DNA of 32,939 nucleotides from Trebonia sp035294225 (GTDB taxonomy: Bacteria; Actinomycetota; Actinomycetes; Streptosporangiales; Streptosporangiaceae): assembly GCA_035294225.1 (NCBI GenBank), contig DATGLH010000103.1, positions 1 through 32,939 of the forward strand. The letters are read 5' to 3'. The notes below the pieces were generated by a model. That model was not told the DNA's origin. It did no database searches and saw only the letters and a program-made list of their open reading frames with translations. This document shows, piece by piece, positions 1-7,490 of the stretch; the stretch's first letter is position 1; the number at the start of each line of letters is the position of its first letter. The position numbers and the translations under genes are program-made.

Positions 1-77
1 CGGCGCCATGAGGTGGCCGAAATGTTGCGGGCGGGATCTTGTCAGCGGGCGGAACGCGACGTTGGATAAAGGGCACC

Positions 78-1019
78 ATGCCGCGACCTATCGCTCATCT
101 GGCTAATCTCGACCTCAACCTGCTCGTCGCACTGCGGGAACTGGTGCGGGAACGCAGCGTCACGCGCGCCGCGCAGCGGCTGGGCGTGACTCAGCCCGCG
201 GCGAGCGCCGCGCTGTCCCGCCTGCGCCGGCATTTCGGCGACGAGATCCTCGTCAGGGAGCGCGGCGAGTACGCGCTGACCGCGCTCGGGGAGCAGCTGG
301 CCGAACAGGTAGAGGCGGTCTGCGCGGCCGCGGAGCGGCTGTTCGCCGCCAGCACGCACTTCGACCCGTCGACGTCGGACCGCGAGTTCACCCTGGTCAT
401 GGCCGACTACACGATCATGGTGATGGGCGAGGCGCTGTCGCAGGCCATACGGAGGGCCGCGCCGCGCGCCCGGCTGCACATCCGGCTGGTCCGTGAGTCG
501 CTGAGCACCGAGTACGCGGACGGCATCCGGTTCGTCGACGGGATGGTGGCCCCGCCCACGCATGGGTTCGCGCTGCCCGACACGAGGTTCGCCGAGCTCT
601 TCAGGGACCGCTGGGTGTGCCTGGTGGACGCGGACAACCCGGCGCTCGACGCCGGCAGGCTGGAGCTGCGGGACATGGCACGGCTGCCGTGGGTGGCGCC
701 GTACTACCGGAGCAACCCGAACCCGCCCTCGGTCCCGGTGGTGCGCCAGCTTTCCCTGCTCGACATCCAGCCGCGGGTCGCGGTCCGGGTGGAGAGCTAC
801 ATGGCGGTGCCGTACTTCGTCGCGGGCACCGACCGGGTAGCCCTGATGCAGGAACGCCTGGCCACCCGTCTCGCCGCCCAGATGAACCTGAAAGTGCTCG
901 AGTGCCCGGGCACCCCGGAGCCGATCGTCGAGGCGCTGTGGTGGCACCGGCAGTACGAGGACGACACCGCGCACGCCTGGCTGCGCCGGCTGATCGTGGA
1001 GACCGCCCGCCGCCTCTGA
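78..1019 (+). CDS. LysR-family transcriptional regulator (NodD/LinR-like)
   Basis: Predicted DNA-binding activator or repressor of the catabolic operon that follows it. The N-terminus opens with LDLNLLVALRELV and continues into a classic LysR winged helix-turn-helix (SVTRAAQRLGVTQPAASAAL, then LSRLRRHFGDEILVRERG). The remaining ~220 residues fit the periplasmic-binding-protein-like effector domain. I prefer ATG 78 (313 aa): AAGGG sits 5 nt upstream, and LysR proteins usually begin just before this helix. An in-frame TTG at 39 would add 13 residues. The gene is co-directional with the operon rather than divergent, which is less usual for LysR pairs. Family is secure; target and ligand are inferred from position only. 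Confidence 0.93.
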   Translation: MPRPIAHLANLDLNLLVALRELVRERSVTRAAQRLGVTQPAASAALSRLRRHFGDEILVRERGEYALTALGEQLAEQVEAVCAAAERLFAASTHFDPSTSDREFTLVMADYTIMVMGEALSQAIRRAAPRARLHIRLVRESLSTEYADGIRFVDGMVAPPTHGFALPDTRFAELFRDRWVCLVDADNPALDAGRLELRDMARLPWVAPYYRSNPNPPSVPVVRQLSLLDIQPRVAVRVESYMAVPYFVAGTDRVALMQERLATRLAAQMNLKVLECPGTPEPIVEALWWHRQYEDDTAHAWLRRLIVETARRL

Positions 1020-1056
1020 CGCCCCGGCGCCTGGCGGGACGCGGGCCGCCCCTCCC

Positions 1057-1118
1057 GCATAAACCCGGTTTATGCGCTACAGCAGCAACTTTTGTTTGTT
1101 TCGATGCGCTTGCGCATC
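1057..1118. promoter_or_regulatory. Palindromic operator candidates upstream of the catabolic operon
   Basis: Two palindromes lie between the LysR gene and the oxidoreductase gene. The first (1057-1075) is GCATAAACC-C-GGTTTATGC, with 9-bp arms. It contains T-N11-A (T1060 to A1072), the LysR-box pattern. The second (1103-1118) is GATGCGC-TT-GCGCATC. A weaker repeat, GCGGGA/TCCCGC, follows at 1133-1151 just before the ribosome-binding site. The stretch is noticeably more AT-rich than its surroundings. Palindromes are seen directly; binding by the upstream LysR protein is inference. Confidence 0.5.
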
Positions 1119-1181
1119 TAGCGTCCCAGTCAGCGGGAGGTTGTTTCCCGCGCTTTTCGACGACGTTAACCTGGAGCGCTC

Positions 1182-2504
1182 ATGCCGCATGCGCTGACCG
1201 AGCTGAAGCTGAACGCGGTAACCATGCCGCCCGCCGGAACGGTGCACGAAATCCGCGCCGACGTGTGCGTCGTCGGCGCGGGGATCGCGGGCTCCTCGGC
1301 GGCGATCGAGTCGGCACGGCTCGGCCACAGCGTGGTGCTCGTCGATTCGCTGCCGCTTATCGGCGGCCAGATGGTCCATTCGCTGATCGGCCTATTCTGC
1401 GGCGTATTCGGCAATGCCCCGAGGTACACCCAGCTGACGCACGGGATTTTCGACGACATATTCCGTGAGCTCGGCCCGTCCGGCGACCTGCACTTCGCCC
1501 GCGGTCACACCACGACGGTCTTCTACAACGAGGTCGCGCTCGGCCGCTGGCTGGAAAGGACCGTGCGGGACCTCGGCGTCCAGGTGATCGTCGGCGCCGT
1601 CCTACAGGAGGTCACGACGGACGGCGGCCGGGTCGGGACCGTCAGCCTGGCGACCCGGTACGGCAACGTCCGTGTCCGCGCGGACGGCTTCGTCGACGCG
1701 AGCGGCGACGCCGCGCTCACCTGGCAGGCGGGACTGCCCTGCTGGGTGCCGGAGCGGCCCATCTACGGAAGCCAGCAGGTCATCGTGGAGAACCTCGACG
1801 AGAACCACAAGCCGGAAGCCGGCGAGATGGACGCGGTGTTCGCCAGGCGGGGCGAGGAGTTCGGGCTGCTGCGCCGGGGCGGGCTCGCGTTCTTCTTCCC
1901 CGGCCGCGGCACCGCCGTGCTGAACGTGACGCACATCGACGCGCCGCTCGACCCGGTCGACGCCTCCCGCGCCATGTTCGAGGGACGGGACCAGGCGGAC
2001 CGGGCGATAGCGCTGCTGCGCGCGGAGTTTCCCAAGGCGTTCGGCGAGGCCCGGGTGCGCGCCTACGGCTTCCCCGGCCGCCGCCAGACCCGGTGGATTA
2101 AGGGCGCCCACCAGCTCACCGCGGACGAGATCCGCGACGGCACGCGGTTCGACGACGCGGTGGCCCGCACCGCCTGGCCGATCGAACTGCACGACCGGTC
2201 GGACGGCTATGTGTGGGAGATGTTCGGCCCCGACCACGTGCATTACGTGCCGCTGCGGTCGATGACCCCGCCCGGGGTCCACAACCTGGTGGCGGCCGGC
2301 CGGTGCGTGGACGGCGACGCCGCGGCGCTGTCCAGCGTGCGGGTGATGGGGCCGTGCTCGGCGATGGGCGCGGCGGCGGCGCACGCGCTCGACCTCGCGG
2401 GCGGTGACGGCAGCGTGCACGACATCGACATCGGCCGGCTGCGCGAGCGGCTGGCGGCGAACCTGGAAGACCCGGAAGGCGAGCACGGGAGGCGGGGCCG
2501 CTGA
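1182..2504 (+). CDS. FAD-dependent oxidoreductase (FAD_oxidored family)
   Basis: Predicted cytosolic flavoprotein of 440 aa. Residues 26-54 form the dinucleotide-binding fold (VCVVGAGIAGSSAAIESARLG, glycines at 32, 34 and 37, then VVLVD). GGQMVHS around 61-67 and the C-terminal VRVMGPCSAMGAAAAHAL are typical of the PF12831-like group of FAD oxidoreductases. ATG 1182 is preceded by TGGAG. The stop overlaps the next start by 1 nt (TGATG), so it is co-translated with the AcnX subunits. It probably oxidises a hydroxyl or amine on the imported compound or an intermediate; the substrate cannot be read from sequence. It is the first gene of the operon. Confidence 0.88.
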   Translation: MPHALTELKLNAVTMPPAGTVHEIRADVCVVGAGIAGSSAAIESARLGHSVVLVDSLPLIGGQMVHSLIGLFCGVFGNAPRYTQLTHGIFDDIFRELGPSGDLHFARGHTTTVFYNEVALGRWLERTVRDLGVQVIVGAVLQEVTTDGGRVGTVSLATRYGNVRVRADGFVDASGDAALTWQAGLPCWVPERPIYGSQQVIVENLDENHKPEAGEMDAVFARRGEEFGLLRRGGLAFFFPGRGTAVLNVTHIDAPLDPVDASRAMFEGRDQADRAIALLRAEFPKAFGEARVRAYGFPGRRQTRWIKGAHQLTADEIRDGTRFDDAVARTAWPIELHDRSDGYVWEMFGPDHVHYVPLRSMTPPGVHNLVAAGRCVDGDAAALSSVRVMGPCSAMGAAAAHALDLAGGDGSVHDIDIGRLRERLAANLEDPEGEHGRRGR

Positions 2505-3784
2505 TGTTCCTTACCGACGAGGAGAAGCGGATGCGCGACGGCGCCGAGGGCGCCGCCGTCGCCGCCGCGATGAACCTGCTCATCAGGTACGGCGAGGCGC
2601 TGGACGCGGACAGGCTCTGCGACATCCGCAACGTCGCCGGCACCATGACCCAGCCGACCCCGGTCAAGGCCCGGCTCGTCGCCGAGCACGGCTGGGACAA
2701 GGCGTTCGCGGTCATCAACCTGGACAGTGACGAGGACCTGGAAATCCCCCCGATGCGGGTGCCGACCTGCCAGCTTCAGCACGGCTTCGGCCAGGACGCG
2801 CTCGGCGTCGTCCCCTACCCCAGGCAGAACATCGAGCTGCAAGCCAGCGCCGAGTCCTTCTACGGCAGGCACGGGGTGAACATCCTCGCCACCTGCACGC
2901 CCTACCAGGTCGGCAACCTGCCGGTGCGCGGCGAGCACTGCGCGTGGATGGAGTCCTCGGCGGTGATCTACGCCAACTCGGTGCTCGGCGCGCGGACCAA
3001 CTGCGAGGGCATCGCCTCGACCGGCGCCGCCTCGCTCACCGGCAAGATCCCCTGCTGGGGCAACCACCGGGATGAGAACCGGTACGGCACGCACCACATC
3101 CAGGTCAACGTCCGGGTGGACAACTTCCGGGACTGGGGCATGCTCGGCTACTTCGCCGGCGGCGTCTCCGGCGAGGACCGCCCGGTCATCACCGGGGACA
3201 TCGGCAGGCCGGACCTGACCGACCTGAAGCACTTCGGCGCCGCGGCGGCCACCTCGGGCGGCGTCGAGCTGTACCACATCCCCGGCATCACCCCCGAGGC
3301 GCCGACGCTGGACGCCGCGTTCAACGGCAGGACGCCGCCGGAGGCCGTCAGCTACGGCCCCGCGGAGCGCCGCGCGGTCTACGAGACGCTCAACGAGATC
3401 GGCACGTCCGCGGACGTGGACTTCGTGCTGCTCGGCTGCCCGCACGCCTCGGCCGACCAGATCCGCAGGGCCGCCGCCGCGCTCGACGGCAAGCGCCTGT
3501 CCCCCGGAACCGAGCTGTGGCTGATGGTGCCGCGCGCGCTCAGGGACGTCGCGGACCGCAGCGGCTACACCGAGGTCATCGAGCGGGCCGGCGGCAAGGT
3601 GCTCGCCGACTCCTGCCCGGCGATGTCGCGCGCCGCGCCGAAGGGCACCCGGGTCTTCGCCACCGACTCCGCCAAGCAGGCGCACTACCTGCCGGCGATC
3701 CTCGGCATCGAGGCCTGGTTCGGCACGCTCGAGGAATGCGTGGACGCGGCCGTCACCGGCCGTTGGAACGGAAGGCTGGACTGA
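2504..3784 (+). CDS. Aconitase X large (catalytic) subunit, DUF521 family
   Basis: This 426-aa protein matches the AcnX large subunit: N-terminal LTDEEKRM.DGAEG and YGEALDADRL, then LATCTPYQVGN, GARTNCEG and VLLGCPHAS. Candidate Fe-S ligands are C131 (in TCTPY), C312 (GCPH) and C371 (SCPA); C167 lies in GARTNCEG. Known bacterial two-subunit AcnX enzymes dehydrate cis-3-hydroxy-L-proline to pyrroline-2-carboxylate, and archaeal ones act on phosphomevalonate. Here no pyrroline-2-carboxylate reductase is adjacent, and the partners are an FAD oxidoreductase and an IlvD-type dehydratase, so a different hydroxy-acid substrate is likely. The small subunit lies 64 nt downstream rather than abutting directly. 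Confidence 0.92.
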   Translation: MFLTDEEKRMRDGAEGAAVAAAMNLLIRYGEALDADRLCDIRNVAGTMTQPTPVKARLVAEHGWDKAFAVINLDSDEDLEIPPMRVPTCQLQHGFGQDALGVVPYPRQNIELQASAESFYGRHGVNILATCTPYQVGNLPVRGEHCAWMESSAVIYANSVLGARTNCEGIASTGAASLTGKIPCWGNHRDENRYGTHHIQVNVRVDNFRDWGMLGYFAGGVSGEDRPVITGDIGRPDLTDLKHFGAAAATSGGVELYHIPGITPEAPTLDAAFNGRTPPEAVSYGPAERRAVYETLNEIGTSADVDFVLLGCPHASADQIRRAAAALDGKRLSPGTELWLMVPRALRDVADRSGYTEVIERAGGKVLADSCPAMSRAAPKGTRVFATDSAKQAHYLPAILGIEAWFGTLEECVDAAVTGRWNGRLD

Positions 3785-3852
3785 TGCCCGTCGCCGACTT
3801 GACTTTCGCTAACACGTTCGATTATCGTATCGGCGGCGGGAGCGGAGGATGA
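3784..3852 (+). CDS. 22-codon mini-ORF bridging the two AcnX subunit genes
   Basis: An ATG at 3784 overlaps the stop of the large-subunit gene (TGATG). It opens a 22-residue frame, MPVADLTFANTFDYRIGGGS plus two glycines, whose TGA overlaps the small-subunit start (ATGA at 3849). It therefore fills the gap between the subunit genes exactly, with both ends in the overlap style used elsewhere in this operon. No homologue is recognised. It could be a translational-coupling leader that keeps ribosomes loaded for the small subunit, or chance. The small subunit also has its own GGAGG directly before ATG 3849. Confidence 0.35.
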   Translation: MPVADLTFANTFDYRIGGGSGG

Positions 3853-4262
3853 GCGCCGTCATCCTCCGCGGGAGAACCGTCGTCCCCGGCGTCGCCGAGG
3901 GCGAGGCCCTGGTCTCCCACGAGCCCATCTCCGGATGGGGCGGGATCGACCCCGCCCGTGGCGTGATCATCGAGCCCCGGCACGAGCTGTTCGGCGTGTG
4001 CTTCGCCGGCAAGATCCTCGTCTTCCCCAGCGCCAAGGGATCGTCGGGATGGTCGGGGTTCTTCCAGACCACCCGGCTGAGCGGCACCGCGCCGATCGGC
4101 ATGATCATCGCCCGCATTTCCGCCAAGTCGGCGCTCGGCGCGGTGGTCACCCGCGTCCCCGCCGTCACCGACCTCGACGACGACCCGTGCGCGGTCATCG
4201 CCACCGGCGACTGGGTCCGTATCGACGCTGACCAAGGACTTGTGGAGGTAACCAAGAAGTGA
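3849..4262 (+). CDS. Aconitase X small subunit (DUF126, swivelling domain)
   Basis: A 137-aa protein of the DUF126/AcnX_swivel family, the obligate partner of the large subunit in two-gene AcnX enzymes. Recognisable parts are the opening LRGRTVVPGVAEGEALVSHEPISGWGGIDP (residues ~5-34), the IIEPRHELFGVCFAGKILVFPSAKGSSGWSGFF core and the C-terminal TGDWVRIDADQGLVEV. The conserved serine-rich KGSSGWSG loop (~58-65) is where swivel-domain residues meet substrate in the aconitase superfamily. GGAGG lies immediately upstream. Its stop overlaps the GTG of the next gene by 3 nt, so it is coupled to the IlvD-type dehydratase. Confidence 0.92.
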   Translation: MSAVILRGRTVVPGVAEGEALVSHEPISGWGGIDPARGVIIEPRHELFGVCFAGKILVFPSAKGSSGWSGFFQTTRLSGTAPIGMIIARISAKSALGAVVTRVPAVTDLDDDPCAVIATGDWVRIDADQGLVEVTKK

Positions 4263-5941
4263 ACCTGCGCTCCAACTACGAGCCGGGCACCTCCCGGTGG
4301 GCGACCCGCCGCGCCCAGTGGCTCGCGCTCGGCCTGTCCGACGAGGACATGGCCAAGCCGAAGATCGCGATCGTGAACACCTCGTCGCAGCTGGCGATCT
4401 GCTTCAGCCACCTGGACGGGATCGCCCGGCGGGCGAAACGGGCGATCGAACTGGCAGGCGGCATCGGGTTCGAGATCCGCACGGCGGCGCCGAGCGACTT
4501 CATCCACAGCGCCGGGCACCGCGGCGGGTACATCCTGTCCTCGCGCGACCTGATCACCAACGACATCGAGGTCCAGGTCGAGGGCGCGCAGCTGGACGGG
4601 ATGATCTGCCTGGCCTCCTGCGACAAGACCGCGCCCGGCCAGCTGATGGCCGCCGCCCGGCTGAACATCCCCACGATCATCGTCGCCTGCGGGTACCAGC
4701 CCAGCGGCACCTACAAGGGCCGCCACTGCGATATCGAGGACGTGTTCCTGGCCGCGGGACATGTCGCGAACGGCCGGCTCAGCGTGGACGAGCTCACCGA
4801 GATGAGCGAGAACGCGGTGCTCGGGCCGGGGGTGTGCGCGGGAATGGGCACCGCGAACACGATGCACCTGGCCTGCGAGGCGCTGGGCATGGCGCTGCCC
4901 GGCAGCACGCCGGTCCGGGCGAACAGCGAGCCGATGTGGCGGGCCGTCGACCAGGCCGCCAGGCGGATCGTCGAGATGGTCGCCGAGAACCTCAGGCCGC
5001 GGGACATCATGACGCCCGCCGCCTTCCGGAACGCGGTCACCGCCGTCTTGTCGGTCAGCGGCTCGATCAACTCGGTCAAGCATTTGCAGGCCGTCTCCGC
5101 CGAGGCGGAGTGCGACGCCGACGTGTACGGGCTGTTCGAGCGGCTCGCCGACCGGGTGCCGCTGCTGACCGCGATCCGGCCGAACGGCGAGACCCCGATC
5201 GAGGACTTCGAGGACGCCGGCGGCACCCGCGCGCTCATGAAGCAGCTTGAGGGCCTGCTGGACGCCGGCGCCCTGACGGTCACCGGCCGGACCGTCGCGG
5301 AGAACCTCGCCGGGGTCACGGTGGCGGACGACGAGGTCATCAGGCCGCCGGAGCGGGCGCTCGGGCGGCGGCCCACGATCGTGCTGATCCGCGGCAGCCT
5401 CTGCCCCGACGGCGGAATCGTCAAGCTCGCGGTCGCCGACGACCGGCGGCTCGACTTCGCCGGCCCGGCCATCGTGTTCGACTCGCCCGCCCAGGCCCTG
5501 GACGCGGTCCGCGCCGGCCGTGTCGAAGCCGGGCAGGTCGTGGTGCTGCGCGGGCAGGGCGTCACCGGCTCCCCCGGCATGGGCATGGCCTCCCAGCTCG
5601 TGTTCGCCCTCGACGGCGCCGGGCTGACCGGGCAGGTCGCCGTCGTCACCGACGGGCAGCTGTCCGGCCTTGTCAACAAGGGCATCGTGGTCGGCGAGGT
5701 GTCGCCGGAGGCGGCCAGGGGCGGGCCGCTGGCGCTGGTCAGGGACGGTGACATCATCCGCATCGACGTCCCCGGCCGCACCGCCGACCTGGACGTCCCC
5801 GCCGACGAGCTCGGCCGCCGGAGGGCAGCCCTGCAAGGGCCGGCGCCGACGGGTGAGGTCGGCTGGCTGTCGGTCTACCAGCGCCTGGTGCGCCCGCTGC
5901 CCGAGGGCGCGGTGCTGAGACCGAAGGAGCCCACCTCATGA
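4259..5941 (+). CDS. IlvD/Edd-family dehydratase (sugar-acid or hydroxy-acid type)
   Basis: A 560-aa Fe-S dehydratase starting at GTG 4259. The three cluster-cysteine positions of the family are visible: C48 (LAICFSHLDG), C121 (LASCDKTAPGQL) and C193 (GPGVCAGMGTANTM). The C-terminal DGQLSGLVNKGIVVGEVSPE segment carries the family's catalytic serine position, followed by GGPLALVRDGDIIRID. It is not assigned as ilvD itself: it sits in a catabolic and transport operon and its N-terminus departs from dihydroxy-acid dehydratase. Paralogues of this type dehydrate aldonic acids (arabinonate, xylonate, gluconate). Here it probably dehydrates a 2,3-dihydroxy acid arising in the same pathway as AcnX. 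Its stop overlaps the next start by ATGA. Confidence 0.9.
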   Translation: MNLRSNYEPGTSRWATRRAQWLALGLSDEDMAKPKIAIVNTSSQLAICFSHLDGIARRAKRAIELAGGIGFEIRTAAPSDFIHSAGHRGGYILSSRDLITNDIEVQVEGAQLDGMICLASCDKTAPGQLMAAARLNIPTIIVACGYQPSGTYKGRHCDIEDVFLAAGHVANGRLSVDELTEMSENAVLGPGVCAGMGTANTMHLACEALGMALPGSTPVRANSEPMWRAVDQAARRIVEMVAENLRPRDIMTPAAFRNAVTAVLSVSGSINSVKHLQAVSAEAECDADVYGLFERLADRVPLLTAIRPNGETPIEDFEDAGGTRALMKQLEGLLDAGALTVTGRTVAENLAGVTVADDEVIRPPERALGRRPTIVLIRGSLCPDGGIVKLAVADDRRLDFAGPAIVFDSPAQALDAVRAGRVEAGQVVVLRGQGVTGSPGMGMASQLVFALDGAGLTGQVAVVTDGQLSGLVNKGIVVGEVSPEAARGGPLALVRDGDIIRIDVPGRTADLDVPADELGRRRAALQGPAPTGEVGWLSVYQRLVRPLPEGAVLRPKEPTS

Positions 5942-6609
5942 GCAGCGAAACCGCCGCGCTCAAGGTCAGCAACCTGTCCGTCTCCTACGGGAACGTGGTG
6001 GCGGTGCACGACGCGACATTCACCGTCGCCGAGGGAGAGGCGTGCGCCATCACCGGTCCGAACGGGAACGGCAAGTCCAGCATCCTGATGGGCGTCACCG
6101 GCATGGTCCGCCGCCGCGGCACGGTGGAGATCTTCGGGACGCCGGCGAAGAACGGCGATGTCCGGTGGGCCGCCAGGCACGGACTCACGCTGGTGCCCGA
6201 GCGCCGGCAGCTCTACCCGGACCTGTCCGCGGCCGACAACATCATCCTCGGCTGCTACGCCTGGACGAGGAGCATAAGCAAGGCGAGGAAGTCCGGTCCG
6301 TTCGGGAAAGCCATTGAGCTCTTCCCCGAGCTGAAGCCGCACCTGAAGCAGGCGGCCGGCACCCTCTCCGGCGGCCAGCAGCAGATGGTGGCGATCGCGC
6401 GCGGGCTGGCCAGCGACCCGAAGATCCTCGCGGTGGACGAGCCGTGCCTCGGCCTCGCCGAGGCGATCGCCAAGCGGGTCTACGACGTGCTCGCCAGCAT
6501 CCACGAGCAGGGGACCACGCTCATCGTCGTCGAGGAGGCGCCCAAGCGGGCGCTGACGTTGTGCAACCGGCGGGTCGAGGTGCGCAACGGGATGGCGGGG
6601 ACGCCATGA
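5938..6609 (+). CDS. livF: Liv-type ABC transporter ATP-binding protein (LivF)
   Basis: A 223-aa ABC ATPase. Walker A is GPNGNGKS (40-47), the signature LSGGQQQ (143-149) and Walker B ILAVDEP (164-170). The segment after Walker B reads LIVVEEAPKRAL; LivF proteins characteristically carry VEQN here rather than an H-loop histidine, which supports LivF over LivG. It would energise the importer formed by the next three genes. ATG 5938 overlaps the dehydratase stop and the gene ends by ATGA overlap with the permease, so transporter and enzymes are one transcription unit. Transported compound unknown. Confidence 0.93.
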   Translation: MSSETAALKVSNLSVSYGNVVAVHDATFTVAEGEACAITGPNGNGKSSILMGVTGMVRRRGTVEIFGTPAKNGDVRWAARHGLTLVPERRQLYPDLSAADNIILGCYAWTRSISKARKSGPFGKAIELFPELKPHLKQAAGTLSGGQQQMVAIARGLASDPKILAVDEPCLGLAEAIAKRVYDVLASIHEQGTTLIVVEEAPKRALTLCNRRVEVRNGMAGTP

Positions 6610-7490
6610 AGTTCGGCAATCTCGTCATCGCCGGCATCGTGACCGGTTCGATCTACGCCACCTTCGCCGTCTGCGTCTCGGTCTGGTACCGGGTGTCCAA
6701 CATCCTCAACCTCGCCGTCGGCGACTTCGCCATGGCCGGCGCGCTCGGCGTGGACAACCTGTACCGGGTCAAGGGGCTGCCGCTGCCCGCCGCCATCGCC
6801 GCCACGCTGGTCGTCATCGCGGTCTTCGCCTACCTGTATGACCAGGTCGTGCTGCGGATCGCGCAGGACGGGCCGCGGCGCGCCGAGGGCATCGTCGTCA
6901 CGTTCTTCTTCACGTTCGCGCTCTCGTTCTTCATCGACGGGGTGGCGAAGATGCTGTTCGGCACCGACGTGCACGCGGCGCCCGCGCTGTGGGCCGGGCA
7001 GTCGCTGGCCTTCGCCGGCCTGCACCTGGAACGGGCCGGGCTGCTGGTGCTGGCCTGCGCGGTGATCATCGGCGGGGCGTTCTGGCTGTACATCAGGTAC
7101 ACGCTCGGCGGCAAGGCGCTGGAAGCCTGCGGCGAGAACCCCGTCGGCGCGCGCATCGCCGGCATCGACACCCGCCGCTACCGGAGGCTGATCTTCGTGG
7201 GAACGGCGGTGATCGCCGCCGTCTTCGGCATCGTGGAGTCGCCGATCACCGGCTACACGTACCTGTCCGGCGCGACGATCTCCCTGACGGGATTCCTGGC
7301 GGCCGCCTACGGCGGGTTCCGCAAGCCCGGCCGCGCGCTGCTCGCCGGGCTGTTCATCGGCATCCTCGAGGCACTGCTCGGCGGCTACGTCAGCGCCGAG
7401 TACGGGGACACGGTGCTGTACGCGATCCTCGCCGCGCTGGTGCTGGCCTGGCCGCGCGGACTGGGCTTCGAATCGGCGGTGAGCGGATGA
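6606..7490 (+). CDS. livH: Liv-type ABC transporter permease (LivH)
   Basis: A 294-aa integral membrane protein with about eight hydrophobic segments. It has LivH landmarks: an N-terminal GIVTGSIYATFAVCVSVWYRVSNILNLAVGDFAMAGA-type helix pair, and the cytoplasmic coupling region KALEACGENPVGARIAGIDTRRYRRLIF (about 175-202). It would pair with the LivM half of the next protein. ATG 6606 overlaps the LivF stop (ATGA); no separate ribosome-binding site is needed. The stop overlaps the next gene's first ATG in the same way. Confidence 0.93.
   Translation: MKFGNLVIAGIVTGSIYATFAVCVSVWYRVSNILNLAVGDFAMAGALGVDNLYRVKGLPLPAAIAATLVVIAVFAYLYDQVVLRIAQDGPRRAEGIVVTFFFTFALSFFIDGVAKMLFGTDVHAAPALWAGQSLAFAGLHLERAGLLVLACAVIIGGAFWLYIRYTLGGKALEACGENPVGARIAGIDTRRYRRLIFVGTAVIAAVFGIVESPITGYTYLSGATISLTGFLAAAYGGFRKPGRALLAGLFIGILEALLGGYVSAEYGDTVLYAILAALVLAWPRGLGFESAVSG

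Noticed and set aside
2504..4262. Firm assignment of AcnX as cis-3-hydroxyproline dehydratase
   Set aside because: Family allows it, but the expected reductase and epimerase neighbours are absent and a second dehydratase and flavoprotein are present, so the substrate is left open.
3809..5836. 675-residue minus-strand frame antisense to the AcnX small subunit and dehydratase genes
   Set aside because: It mirrors GC-biased codons of strongly recognised plus-strand genes and shows no family features. The same holds for the other long antisense frames (for example 7385-9010, 12928-14490, 26821-27912).
4259..5941. Biosynthetic dihydroxy-acid dehydratase (ilvD)
   Set aside because: Located in a catabolic/transport operon without other branched-chain biosynthesis genes, and its N-terminal cysteine context differs from ilvD.
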